In this document: piece by piece, positions 54,976 to 64,000 of the stretch
How the letters are laid out: every line of letters starts with the position of its first letter
How positions within the stretch are numbered: the first letter of the stretch is position 1
Assembly: GCA_028554795.2 (NCBI GenBank)
Contig: CM068838.1
Location: 129,925,428-129,989,427 of the forward strand
Source: Sinohyriopsis cumingii
Lineage: Eukaryota; Mollusca; Bivalvia; Unionida; Unionidae
DNA length: 64,000 bases
Direction of reading: 5' to 3'
Notes under the pieces: model-generated
What the model was told of the DNA's origin: nothing
Database searches by the model: none
The model's input: the letters and a program-made list of their open reading frames with translations, nothing else
Made by a program: the position numbers and the translations under genes

Positions 54976-56580
54976 ATGAAAAACACTATCATACAATGGA
55001 ATTGTCGAGGACTTAAAGCAAATTACAATGATATTCTCCTGCTTTTAAACGAACATGATCCTGCGGTACTATGCCTTCAAGAAACCTTCTTGAAAGATAC
55101 AGACAATATCACATTTAAAAACTACTCCCTGTTTAACACCTGCTCTCCAAATGTTGACAGGGCATCAGGAGGAGTTTCTGTTATTGTGAACAACAGAGCT
55201 CCTCATAGTTTCATTACTTTAAACACCAATTTACAAGCCATTGCTGTAAGCGTCACTCTACATCGAGTGATTACATTTTGCTCTATTTATTTACCACCAA
55301 ACACTAACCTAGTACCAAACGAACTCGATAATCTTGTTCAACAGCTTCCCGCACCCTTTGTTTTACTCGGGGATTTTAATGCCCATAACATTTTATGGGG
55401 ATCGAATCATGTAAGTGACAGAGGTCACAAAGTTGAAGACTTTATTTCTAGACACGATCTGTGTCTATATAATACCAAAACACCTACATATTTACACCCA
55501 GGCACGGGTACATACACATGCATCGATTTGACAATTTGTTCTCCATCGATACTTTTGGACTATGAATGGAAGGTCGCTGATGACCTTCACAGCAGCGATC
55601 ACTTCCCAATATTTCTTGTAAATCATAACTCTACAATTGATGAAGTAATTCCACAATGGAATTTAAAGAAGGCCGACTGGGCCAAATTCGAAACACTCTG
55701 TAAAACCAGGCTGAATGAGGATACAGTTTTCAATGTTAACGACCTCATTCAGCATTTTACATCTATTTTAACCGACATTGCAGAAGAATCTATCCCCAAG
55801 TCCTCAGCAAACTGTAAAAGAACCCTAAAACCTTGGCTCACTAAGGAATGTAAGGAAGCCATACGGCAACGCCGAGAAGCCTTGAAAAAATTTAACAATC
55901 ATCCCACGCCCGAGAATTTAAGTAAATATCGTATTCTCCGGGCCAAAGCTCGCCGCACAATCAAAGAAAGTAAACGAGCATCATGGATGAAATATGTTTC
56001 CTCTTTAAACTCTCGTTCCTCAATTAAGAAAGTTTGGGACACGATCCGAAAAATAAACGGAAAGAGAAAACACAATTCTTTCCGACATCTAAAAGTGAAC
56101 AATAACAATCTTAGCTCAAAACGTGACATAGCAAATGTTCTTGCTGATACATTCTCTAAAAATTCGTCATCATCTAATTATTCCGAAGCCTTCCAAAAAT
56201 TCACATCCAACAACTCGGAAAGCTACAACCAGCTGTTTTCACTATCAGAACTTATGGAGGCTTTAGACAAGGCCCATGATACTTCCGCTGGGCCTGACAA
56301 AATACATTACCAGTTTTTAAAACATCTTCCAGAATCATCTTTAACATCTCTTTTAAAACTCTTCAATGATTTATGGATTACTGGTAGCCTACCTAAAATA
56401 TGGAAAGAAGCAACAGTAATACCAGTTCCCAAACCCGGTAAAGATAGTGAAGATCCTACCAACTATCGACCTATTGCACTCACAAGCTGCATGTGCAAAA
56501 CAATGGAACGAATGATCAATTCTCGGCTTGTATGGTACCTGGAAACTAACAATTTAATATCTCCTTTCCAAAGTGGCTTT
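54976..56580 (+). pseudogene. LINE copy I ORF2, split by copy J
   Basis: Endonuclease, linker and RT start are open to residue about 535. A small in-frame deletion of about ten residues (near 56200) removes a Lys-rich stretch present in J. The frame continues in register at 62323. Confidence 0.9.
56568..56580. repeat. 13-bp target duplication of copy J, left (CCAAAGTGGCTTT)
   Basis: Exact match to 62322-62334 directly after J's AATC tail. Confidence 0.93.
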
Positions 56581-57129
56581 TCCCCCTGCGGGTCCGGGGT
56601 TGTAGAATTGGCCCGACGTGCCTCGCTACGTGTCGTAAAAGGCGACTAAGTAGAGGCAACCTGTTTGCCGTGGGTTGCGTCCCGTGTCGGGGGAGGAAAG
56701 GATCCTGGTAGTTGAGCAGTTCCCTGCAATACACTACTTTGGCCTCTACTTCTCTTAGACGGGTGGTCGGGATGGGCCCGGTTCCGACAAATCGGCTGGT
56801 CACGCCGAGCCCTAGGAGGTCTTTATTAACTTTCTCACCTTCTTTCTCTCTCTCCTTGTATCTCTCTTGATACCACCGTTGCCCCTATATTCTTTTCCTT
56901 TATATTTCCCTTTTCCAAGTCTTAGAAGGCTTCCTAGAAGGCGGTGGCTTAACGGGTCAATCGGGGGGTAATTTTACCGACCTTAGAAATTGGCGACTTC
57001 AGGGTCATTCAAAGGTAATTTTATCAACTGAGTATGGCATCTGTGTATCCCTGACACTTGAAAAGTGTCCCCTTGTTGGGCTCCTTGGTGGGTGGGGAGC
57101 ACGGGTGCTGAATTTTTAATCTAGCCATC

Positions 57130-58296
57130 ATGGATAATTCCAAAAAAAATCAAAATAAAAGATCGAAACCCTTATCAGAGTCTGACGATGAACCATGTGG
57201 TGTGGAGTCATTTCCACGCTTCATGGTCATACAGTCAAAAGATGCCACGAAACCGCTTGCCGCACTATCTCCATTTGTCATCGAAAAGACTATCACAGGA
57301 TCGATTGGCACACCTAAAAGTGTTAAAAAGTTGAAATCGGGTTGTCTTCTTATTGAGTGTGAGCGACGAGGTCAATCAGACAATATCAGGAAAATGAAAA
57401 CGTTCTTTGATATCCCAGTAACCTCATTCGCTCACACCACACTGAATACGTCCAAAGGCGTGATTCGCTGCCGTGACTTGGCTGGAGTCACCGACGCTGA
57501 CATCATCGAAGGAATGAAAGGTGAAGGTGTCACTGCAGTCCGACGAATACGTATTAAACGTAATAACAATCTGCAGGACACCAACACCATTGTACTCACC
57601 TTCAACAGGCCAACTGTACCCAAAGTGGTGAAAGTTGGCTTTTTGCAAGTAAAGGTAGAGATTTACATTCCCAACCCCCTTCGGTGTTATAAGTGTCAAA
57701 AATACGGCCATCACGAAGACCGCTGCTCCAAGAGCCAAATATGTGGCCGATGCGGAGACAATGCTCATCAGGAATCTGATTGTAGAGCAACTCCGCATTG
57801 TGTCAACTGCGGAAAAGAGCACCACGCAAATTCCAAGGATTGCGATACCTGGAAACAGGAGAAGGAAATTCAGAGGGTAAAATACACAAATAATATTCCC
57901 TATCCAGAAGCCAGAAAAATTGTACAGGCAAAAACAGCCCATCCTGGCCCATCCTTCTCCACTGTAGTGAAGAGCAATCCTAAAACAACGAAGGACGCTC
58001 AAACACAAACAGAAGCATCCGATTCAACACCAAATTCAAACACCCCCCATTACCAAGCACAGAAAAACACGGCATCTACTCAGACTACATTTAATAATAC
58101 CCAACAACCTAAATCACCAAAGAATAAAAAATCTCACGGAAACAGGCAACAAAAGGGGTCAGATGACCCCATCAAACTTTATAACAGGTTTGGAGACATC
58201 GAGAGCATGGATGCAGAAGAATCTGCTCCATGCGCACAAGGGAACTCCAGACCTACAAACAAAAAATTCACCCCCGTACTTCCTCCAGAGAAATAA
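57130..58296 (+). CDS. LINE copy J ORF1: gag-like nucleic-acid-binding protein, 388 aa
   Basis: Expected to coat the LINE RNA and act as a chaperone. The N-terminus is charged; residues about 25-180 form an RRM-like gag domain. From residue 186 come three CCHC knuckles (CYKCQKYGHHEDRC, CGRCGDNAHQESDC, CVNCGKEHHANSKDC). The tail is rich in Thr, Gln, Asn, Pro and Lys. Start ATG follows CTAGCCATC; no earlier in-frame ATG is near. All features are open and intact. Confidence 0.92.
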   Translation: MDNSKKNQNKRSKPLSESDDEPCGVESFPRFMVIQSKDATKPLAALSPFVIEKTITGSIGTPKSVKKLKSGCLLIECERRGQSDNIRKMKTFFDIPVTSFAHTTLNTSKGVIRCRDLAGVTDADIIEGMKGEGVTAVRRIRIKRNNNLQDTNTIVLTFNRPTVPKVVKVGFLQVKVEIYIPNPLRCYKCQKYGHHEDRCSKSQICGRCGDNAHQESDCRATPHCVNCGKEHHANSKDCDTWKQEKEIQRVKYTNNIPYPEARKIVQAKTAHPGPSFSTVVKSNPKTTKDAQTQTEASDSTPNSNTPHYQAQKNTASTQTTFNNTQQPKSPKNKKSHGNRQQKGSDDPIKLYNRFGDIESMDAEESAPCAQGNSRPTNKKFTPVLPPEK

Positions 58297-58358
58297 CAAA
58301 ACAAATTCCGTCTGCGAAAGGTCTAACCTAGCTCCACAATCTTTAATTTAAATTTATA

Positions 58359-61300
58359 ATGAAAAACACTATCATACAATGGAATTGTCGAGGACTTAAA
58401 GCAAATTACAATGATATTCTCCTGCTTTTAAACGAACATGATCCTGCGGTACTATGCCTTCAAGAAACATTCTTGAAAGATACAGACAATATCACATTTA
58501 AAAACTACTCCCTGTTTAACACCTGCTCTCCAAATGTTGACAGGGCATCAGGAGGAGTTTCTGTTATTGTAAACAACAGAGCTCCTCATAGCTTCATTCA
58601 TTTAAACACCAATTTACAAGCCATTGCTGTAAGCGTCACTCTACATCGAGTGATTACATTTTGCTCTATTTATTTACCACCAAACACTAACCTAGTACCA
58701 AACGAACTCGACAATCTTGTTCAACAGCTTCCCGCACCCTTTGTTTTACTCGGGGATTTTAATGCCCATAACATTTTATGGGGATCAAATCATATAAGTG
58801 ACAGAGGTCACAAAGTTGAAGACTTTATTTCTAGACACGATCTGTGTCTATATAATACCAAAGCACCTACATATTTACACCCAGGCACGGGTACATACAC
58901 AAGCATCGATTTGACAATTTGTTCTCCTTCTCTGCTTTTGGACTATGAATGGAAGGTCGCTCATGACCTTCACAGCAGCGATCACTTCCCAATCTTTCTT
59001 GTAAATCTTAACTCTACAGGCGATGAAGTAATTCCACAATGGAATTTAAAGAAGGCCGACTGGGCCAAGTTCGAAACACTTTGTAAAACTAGGCTGAATG
59101 AGGATACAGTTTTCAATGTTGACGACACCATTCAGCATTTTACATCTATCTTAATAGAGATTGCAGAAGAATCCGTTCCCAAGTCCTCGCCACATTGTAA
59201 AAGAACCCAAAAACCTTGGGTCACTAAGGAATGTAAGGAAGCCATTAAACTACGCCGAGAAGCATTAAGGAAATTTAATAATCAACCGACGCCCGAAAAC
59301 TTAAATATATATCGCATTGCCCGGGCCAAAGCTCGCCGCATAATCAAAGAAAGTAAAAGAGCATCATGGAAGAAGTATGTTTCTTCTTTAAACTCTCGTT
59401 CCTCTGTTCAAAAAGTTTGGGACACTATACGCAAAATAAATGGAAAGAGAAAGCAAAACCCTTTCCGACATCTGACACTGAACAATAACAACTTTAGTTC
59501 AAAACGTGACATTGCAAATATTCTTGCTGACAGTTTCTCGAAAAATTCCTCATCATCTAATTATTCAGAAGCCTTCCGAAAACTTAAAACTCAAAAAGAA
59601 AAGTCACGTTTAAAATTCACATCCAACAACTCGGAAAGTTATAATCAATTGTTCTCACTATCGGAGCTTAGGGAGGCTTTAGATAAGGCCCATGATACAT
59701 CCGCTGGGCCTGACGAGATACATTACCAGTTTCTGAAACATCTTCCAGAATCATCATTAACATCTCTTTTGAAACTCTTCAATGATTTATGGATTACTGG
59801 TAATGTACCAAAAATCTGGAAAGAAGCAACTGTAATACCAGTCCCCAAACCCGGTAAAGATAGCGAAGACCCCAACAGCTATCGACCAATTGCACTCACA
59901 AGCTGTGTGTGCAAAACAATGGAACGAATGATCAATTCTCGGCTTGTCTGGTATTTGGAAAATAACAATTTAATATCTCCTTTCCAAAGTGGCTTTCGAT
60001 ATGGCCGGAGCACCAATGATCATCTGGTTAGATTAGAAACATTCATTCGCGATGCATTTATTAAGAAAGAACATTTAGTAGCGGTTTTCTTTGATTTAGA
60101 AAAGGCCTATGACACGACATGGAAGTACGGGATACTAAATGACCTGAACGATCTAGGTCTGAAAGGCCGTCTGCCCTCTTACATATCCAATTTTCTCTCC
60201 GACAGAGAATTCAAAGTACGAGTGGGCTCTACCCTCTCCGATCTGCACGAGCAAGAGATGGGTGTGCCCCAGGGCAGTATTTTATCTGTGACGCTCTTTA
60301 ACATCAAAATTAATAGCATCACCAAGTGTTTGACTCCTGGTGTGGATTGTTCCTTATACGTTGATGATTTTCTAATATGTTATCGGTCAAAGCACATGCA
60401 TACAATTGAAAGACAACTGCAGCAAAATATAAACAAAATTCAAAATTGGGCCAATGCAAACGGTTTCAAATTCTCGAAATCAAAGACGGTATGCATGCAT
60501 TTCTGTCAGTTACGAAAACATCACGATGAACCGAACCTCACACTGGATGGAACACCTATTCCAGTTGTTGAGGAAACCAAATTTTTAGGTATAATCTTTG
60601 ACAGAAAACTGACCTTTATTCCACACCTAAAGAACTTAAAAGCTAAATGCTTAAAAGCACTTAACCTACTTAAAGTAGTAGCGCACACTGACTGGGGTGC
60701 TGATAGAAAAGTCATCCTAAATTTATACAGAACGTTTATTCGCTCCAAACTAGACTATGGTTGCGTTGTGTATGGTTCTGCCAGAAAATCGTATCTTAAA
60801 ATGCTTGATCCAATTCATCATCAGGGAATAAGACTGGCTCTGGGAGCATTTAAAACATCCCCGTGTGAAAGCCTTCTAGCTGAGGCGAATGAACCACCGT
60901 TATCACATCGTAGAGAAATGCTTTCCGCACAGTATGCTCTCAAATTAAAATCAAACCCTCTGAATCCTGCTTTTTCGGCTGTTTTTCAACCCAAATACAA
61001 AACTTTATACGAAAATAAACCAAACGCCATACCTTCCTTTGGCATTAGAATATCATCCAGCCTTGACACTACAAATATAGATCTTTCTAAAATTCAGAAA
61101 ACATCCATCTCCGTAACACCACCCTGGCTAATTAAACAACCAAAAGTACGTTTTACGCTACACGATGGAAAAAAATCCGAAACAAACCCTTCTATCTTCC
61201 ACAACTCTTACCATGAACTCCTCACCGAATTTAAAAACTACACCAGAATTTACACTGATGGATCAAAGGATGAGGAAAAGGCTGCTGCAGCCTTTGTTTG

Positions 61301-62039
61301 TGGAAATCACACAACGCAAGTTCGCTTACCAAATGGAGCATCAATTTTTACAGCCGAAATCAGAGCAATAGACCTTGCTCTGCAACATATAGAAAAGAAC
61401 CGTATTTCAAACTGTATCATCTTCTCCGACTCGCTATCAGTACTCCAGTCACTACACAATAGAAAACTGGAGAACCCATTATTGAAAAACATACTTGTAA
61501 AAAATACCGACCTGAGTGTCTCCCACAATATAATATACTGTTGGTTACCTAGCCACATTGGTATTAAAGGTAACGAAAAAGCAGATCGCGCTGCTAGAAT
61601 GGCCCTTTCTCAAGAACCATCTAATTTTAAAATACCTTATACTGATTTTAAACCTTGTATCAGAAAGTTCTTGCGTCAGAAGTGGCAGGCATCATGGAAT
61701 GATGCTGTAAATAACAAACTTCACGCAATCAAACCAACTCTAGGAGAATGGACTCCTTCCTACAGAACCATTCGTAGGGAGGAGGTAGTCATTGCAAGAA
61801 TCCGAATTGGTCATACTTATATCACCCACACCCACATACTAAAAGGTGAAGACCCACCAGAGTGCGTTTCTTGCAATGAACCATTCACTGTCAAGCACTT
61901 TATGATAGAGTGCTTTGACTTACAACCTACGCGCGATCGTTATTACATTGTGCATGACATGAAAGAACTTTTTGATAATATAAACATCACTCGTATTATA
62001 GAGTTCTTGAAAGCCGTAAATATTTACTCTAAACTCTGA
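58359..62039 (+). CDS. LINE copy J ORF2: APE endonuclease, RT, RNase H, 1226 aa
   Basis: Performs target-primed reverse transcription. Residues 1-225 are the APE-like endonuclease (N9, E36, LLGDFNAHN, SSDHFPI). RT spans about 490-760: VIPVPKPGKD, SYRPIALTS, FFDLEKAYD, GVPQGSILS and YVDD at 667-670. RNase H has D967, E1000, D1024 and D1076. The C-terminus has a Cys-His cluster (ECVSCNEPFTVKHFMIEC). No stop or frameshift. The best candidate for an active source element in the window. Confidence 0.93.
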   Translation: MKNTIIQWNCRGLKANYNDILLLLNEHDPAVLCLQETFLKDTDNITFKNYSLFNTCSPNVDRASGGVSVIVNNRAPHSFIHLNTNLQAIAVSVTLHRVITFCSIYLPPNTNLVPNELDNLVQQLPAPFVLLGDFNAHNILWGSNHISDRGHKVEDFISRHDLCLYNTKAPTYLHPGTGTYTSIDLTICSPSLLLDYEWKVAHDLHSSDHFPIFLVNLNSTGDEVIPQWNLKKADWAKFETLCKTRLNEDTVFNVDDTIQHFTSILIEIAEESVPKSSPHCKRTQKPWVTKECKEAIKLRREALRKFNNQPTPENLNIYRIARAKARRIIKESKRASWKKYVSSLNSRSSVQKVWDTIRKINGKRKQNPFRHLTLNNNNFSSKRDIANILADSFSKNSSSSNYSEAFRKLKTQKEKSRLKFTSNNSESYNQLFSLSELREALDKAHDTSAGPDEIHYQFLKHLPESSLTSLLKLFNDLWITGNVPKIWKEATVIPVPKPGKDSEDPNSYRPIALTSCVCKTMERMINSRLVWYLENNNLISPFQSGFRYGRSTNDHLVRLETFIRDAFIKKEHLVAVFFDLEKAYDTTWKYGILNDLNDLGLKGRLPSYISNFLSDREFKVRVGSTLSDLHEQEMGVPQGSILSVTLFNIKINSITKCLTPGVDCSLYVDDFLICYRSKHMHTIERQLQQNINKIQNWANANGFKFSKSKTVCMHFCQLRKHHDEPNLTLDGTPIPVVEETKFLGIIFDRKLTFIPHLKNLKAKCLKALNLLKVVAHTDWGADRKVILNLYRTFIRSKLDYGCVVYGSARKSYLKMLDPIHHQGIRLALGAFKTSPCESLLAEANEPPLSHRREMLSAQYALKLKSNPLNPAFSAVFQPKYKTLYENKPNAIPSFGIRISSSLDTTNIDLSKIQKTSISVTPPWLIKQPKVRFTLHDGKKSETNPSIFHNSYHELLTEFKNYTRIYTDGSKDEEKAAAAFVCGNHTTQVRLPNGASIFTAEIRAIDLALQHIEKNRISNCIIFSDSLSVLQSLHNRKLENPLLKNILVKNTDLSVSHNIIYCWLPSHIGIKGNEKADRAARMALSQEPSNFKIPYTDFKPCIRKFLRQKWQASWNDAVNNKLHAIKPTLGEWTPSYRTIRREEVVIARIRIGHTYITHTHILKGEDPPECVSCNEPFTVKHFMIECFDLQPTRDRYYIVHDMKELFDNINITRIIEFLKAVNIYSKL

Positions 62040-62257
62040 CTTTTATGCTATCACCTTGTGCAGTTTTATGCAATATATATATACCGTCCCATTTTAATAC
62101 CTATTCACCTTTTTTACATCTCCCGTTGATCGGGAAGCTTTATTTTGCACCGTTACCATCTTACCGTTTTTAATTTCAACCATTTGTTCTTTTATATCGC
62201 TGGTCGATATAGGACCTTTTTTAAGTTTTAAAAGATTATACAAATTACACTTTGTTT

Positions 62258-62289
62258 GGCGCTAAATAGCCTAAAAGTGCTGATGCGCC
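62258..62289 (+). promoter_or_regulatory. LINE 3'-end hairpin (RT recognition candidate)
   Basis: GGCGC at 62258-62262 pairs with GCGCC at 62285-62289, with an inner GGC..GCC-like arm. The same block closes copies B, C, E, G, H and the short fragment, immediately before the AATC tail. Confidence 0.6.
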
Positions 62290-62321
62290 GTTAAAAAACA
62301 ATCAATCAATCAATCAATCAA

Positions 62322-64000
62322 CCAAAGTGGCTTTCGTTATGGACGGAGCACCAACGATCATCTGGTTAGACTAGAAACATTCATTCGCGATGCATTTATC
62401 AAGAAAGAACATTTAGTAGCGGTTTTCTTTGATTTAGAAAAGGCCTATGACACAACATGGAAGTACGGGATACTAAAAGACCTGCACGATCTAGGTCTAA
62501 AAGGCCGTCTGCCCTCTTTCATATCCAACTTCCTCTCCGACAGAGAATTCAAGGTACGAGTGGGCTGTACTCTCTCAGATTTGCACGAGCAAGAGATGGG
62601 TGTGCCCCAGGGCAGTATTTTATCTGTGACACTTTTCAATATCAAAATTAATAACATCACCAAGTGTTTGACTCCTGGTGTGGATTGCTCACTATATGTT
62701 GATGATTTTCTCATATGTTATCGGTCAAAGCACATGCATACAATTGAAAGACAACTACAGCAAAATATCAACAAGATTCAAAATTGGTCTAGTACGAACG
62801 GTTTCAAATTCTCGAAATCAAAAACGGTATGTATGCATTTCTGTCAATTACGACGACACCACGATGAACCTAAACTCACGCTGGACGGAACACCTATTCC
62901 AGTTGTTGAGGAAACAAAATTTTTGGGTATTATCTTTGACAGAAAACTGACCTTTATTCCACACCTAAAAAACTTGAAAGCCAAATGCTTAAAAGCACTT
63001 GACCTACTTAAAGTAGTAGCACACACTGACTGGGGTGCTGATAGAAAAGTCATCCTGAATTTATATAGAACGTTTATTCGCTCCAAACTAGACTATGGTT
63101 GCGTTGTGTATGGTTCTGCCAGAAAATCGTATCTTAAAATGCTTGATCCAATTCATCATCAGGGAATAAGACTGGCTCTGGGAGCATTTAAAACATCCCC
63201 GTGTGAAAGCCTTCTAGCTGAGGCGAATGAACCACCGTTATCGCATCGTAGAGAAATGCTTTCAGCACAGTATGCTCTCAAATTAAAATCAAACCCTCTG
63301 AATCCTGCTTTTTCGGCTGTTTTTCAACCCAAATACAAAACTTTATACGAAAATAAACCAAACGGCATACCTTCATTTGGCATTAGAATATCATCCAGCC
63401 TTGACACTACAAATATAGATCTTTCAAAAATTCAGAAAACATCCATCTCCGAAACACCACCCTGGCTAATTAAACAACCAAAAGTACGTTTTACGCTACA
63501 CGATGGAAAAAAATCCGAAACAAACCCTTGTATCTTCCACAACTCTTACCATGAACTCCTCACCGAATTTAAAAACTACACGAGAATTTACACTGATGGA
63601 TCAAAGGATGAGGAAAAGGCTGCTGCAGCCTTTGTTTGTGGAAATCACACAACGCAAGTTCGCTTACCAAATGGAGCATCAATTTTTACAGCCGAAATCA
63701 GAGCAATAGACCTTGCTCTGCAACATATAGAAAAGAATCGTATTTCAAACTGTATCATCTTCTCCGACTCGCTATCAGTACTTCAGTCACTACACAATAG
63801 AAAACTGTAGAACCCATTATTGAAAAACATCCTCGTAAAAAATACCGAGCTGAGTGTCTCCCACAATATAATATACTGTTGGTTACCTAGCCACATTGGT
63901 ATTAAAGGTAACGAAAAAGCAGATTGCGCTGCTAAAATGGCCCTTTCTCAAGAACCATCTGATTTTAAAATACCATATACAGATTTTAAACCTTGTATCA
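62322..64000 (+). mobile_element. LINE copy K: 3' continuation of copy I, runs off the window
   Basis: Begins with the 13-bp duplication and continues the ORF2 frame of copy I (QSGFRYGRSTNDH). YVDD is intact. TAG at 63808-63810 replaces a Glu codon in RNase H. The sequence continues to the window end. Confidence 0.9.
62323..64000 (+). pseudogene. LINE copy I/K ORF2, RT-RNase H part, with nonsense codon
   Basis: Open from 62323 to the TAG at 63808-63810, covering RT palm and thumb and the first three RNase H motifs. The remaining C-terminus reads on in the same frame. Partial at the window edge. Confidence 0.88.

Larger units (their letters stand above)
53199..56580 (+). mobile_element. LINE copy I, 5' part (continues at 62322)
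   Basis: Complete 5' UTR, open ORF1 and ORF2 up to the RT fingers. Interrupted at CCAAAGTGGCTTT by copy J and resumed at 62322. Confidence 0.93.
56581..62321 (+). mobile_element. LINE copy J, full length, apparently intact (5.7 kb)
   Basis: A 5' UTR of about 550 bp, ORF1, 62-bp spacer, ORF2, 3' UTR of about 250 bp, hairpin and (AATC)n tail. A perfect 13-bp duplication and open ORFs indicate a recent insertion, into copy I. APE endonuclease plus RNase H and a two-ORF structure place it in the I superfamily. Confidence 0.93.

Noticed and set aside
53200..58008. 194-codon minus-strand frames inside LINE ORF1 copies
   Set aside because: They recur only because ORF1 itself is repeated; composition is that of an antisense shadow.

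Overview
The window is animal nuclear DNA, most likely from a marine invertebrate and plausibly a mollusc or other lophotrochozoan. Supporting signs are AT-rich non-coding DNA, TATA boxes, AATAAA signals, microsatellites, a BTB/BACK-type gene exon, a Polinton/Maverick with a chromodomain integrase, and many I-superfamily LINEs. The phylum is inferred from the style of the repeats, not proven. No bacterial gene was seen.

Positions 306-16927 are one complete Polinton (virus-like DNA transposon, adintovirus-like). It has terminal inverted repeats of about 410-450 bp, AG...CT ends and a perfect 6-bp target duplication (TTGGTG) on both sides. Its core lies on the minus strand and encodes: major capsid protein (open), a small basic protein with a GHGLG motif, penton-like protein (frameshifted), a membrane protein, chromodomain integrase (one early stop), a proline-rich/KxE protein, a conserved small protein with a glycine-rich tail, a very basic core-like protein (broken), packaging ATPase (open), a tail-anchored membrane protein (broken) and protein-primed DNA polymerase B (many frameshifts). 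No adenovirus-type maturation protease was found. The two arms hold accessory units: three related minus-strand cassettes on the left, and on the right a zinc-knuckle gene plus a divergent gene pair.

The most unusual signal is that the five arm units end in histone-type 3' processing signals: four good ones and one decayed. Each good one has a 16-nt stem-loop (GGCCCTTTTCAGGGCC type) 13-30 nt after the stop codon, followed 12-13 nt later by a purine-rich U7-like element. The core genes do not have this; some have TATA boxes and AATAAA instead. This suggests S-phase-coupled, non-polyadenylated mRNAs for the arm genes. I do not know of a prior description.

Positions 16934-25067 are host intergenic DNA with minisatellites and tandem duplications and no convincing gene. 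Positions 25068-64000 are an array of LINE copies from one family, all on the plus strand. ORF1 is a gag-like protein with three CCHC knuckles; ORF2 carries an APE endonuclease, reverse transcriptase and RNase H; the tail is (AATC)n. Copy J (56581-62321) is full length with both ORFs open, YVDD intact and a 13-bp target duplication, so it may be active. Two other copies share the same loss of one Asp from YVDD. Between the LINEs lie a 966-bp non-autonomous hAT element with an 8-bp target duplication and two copies of a BACK-domain exon.
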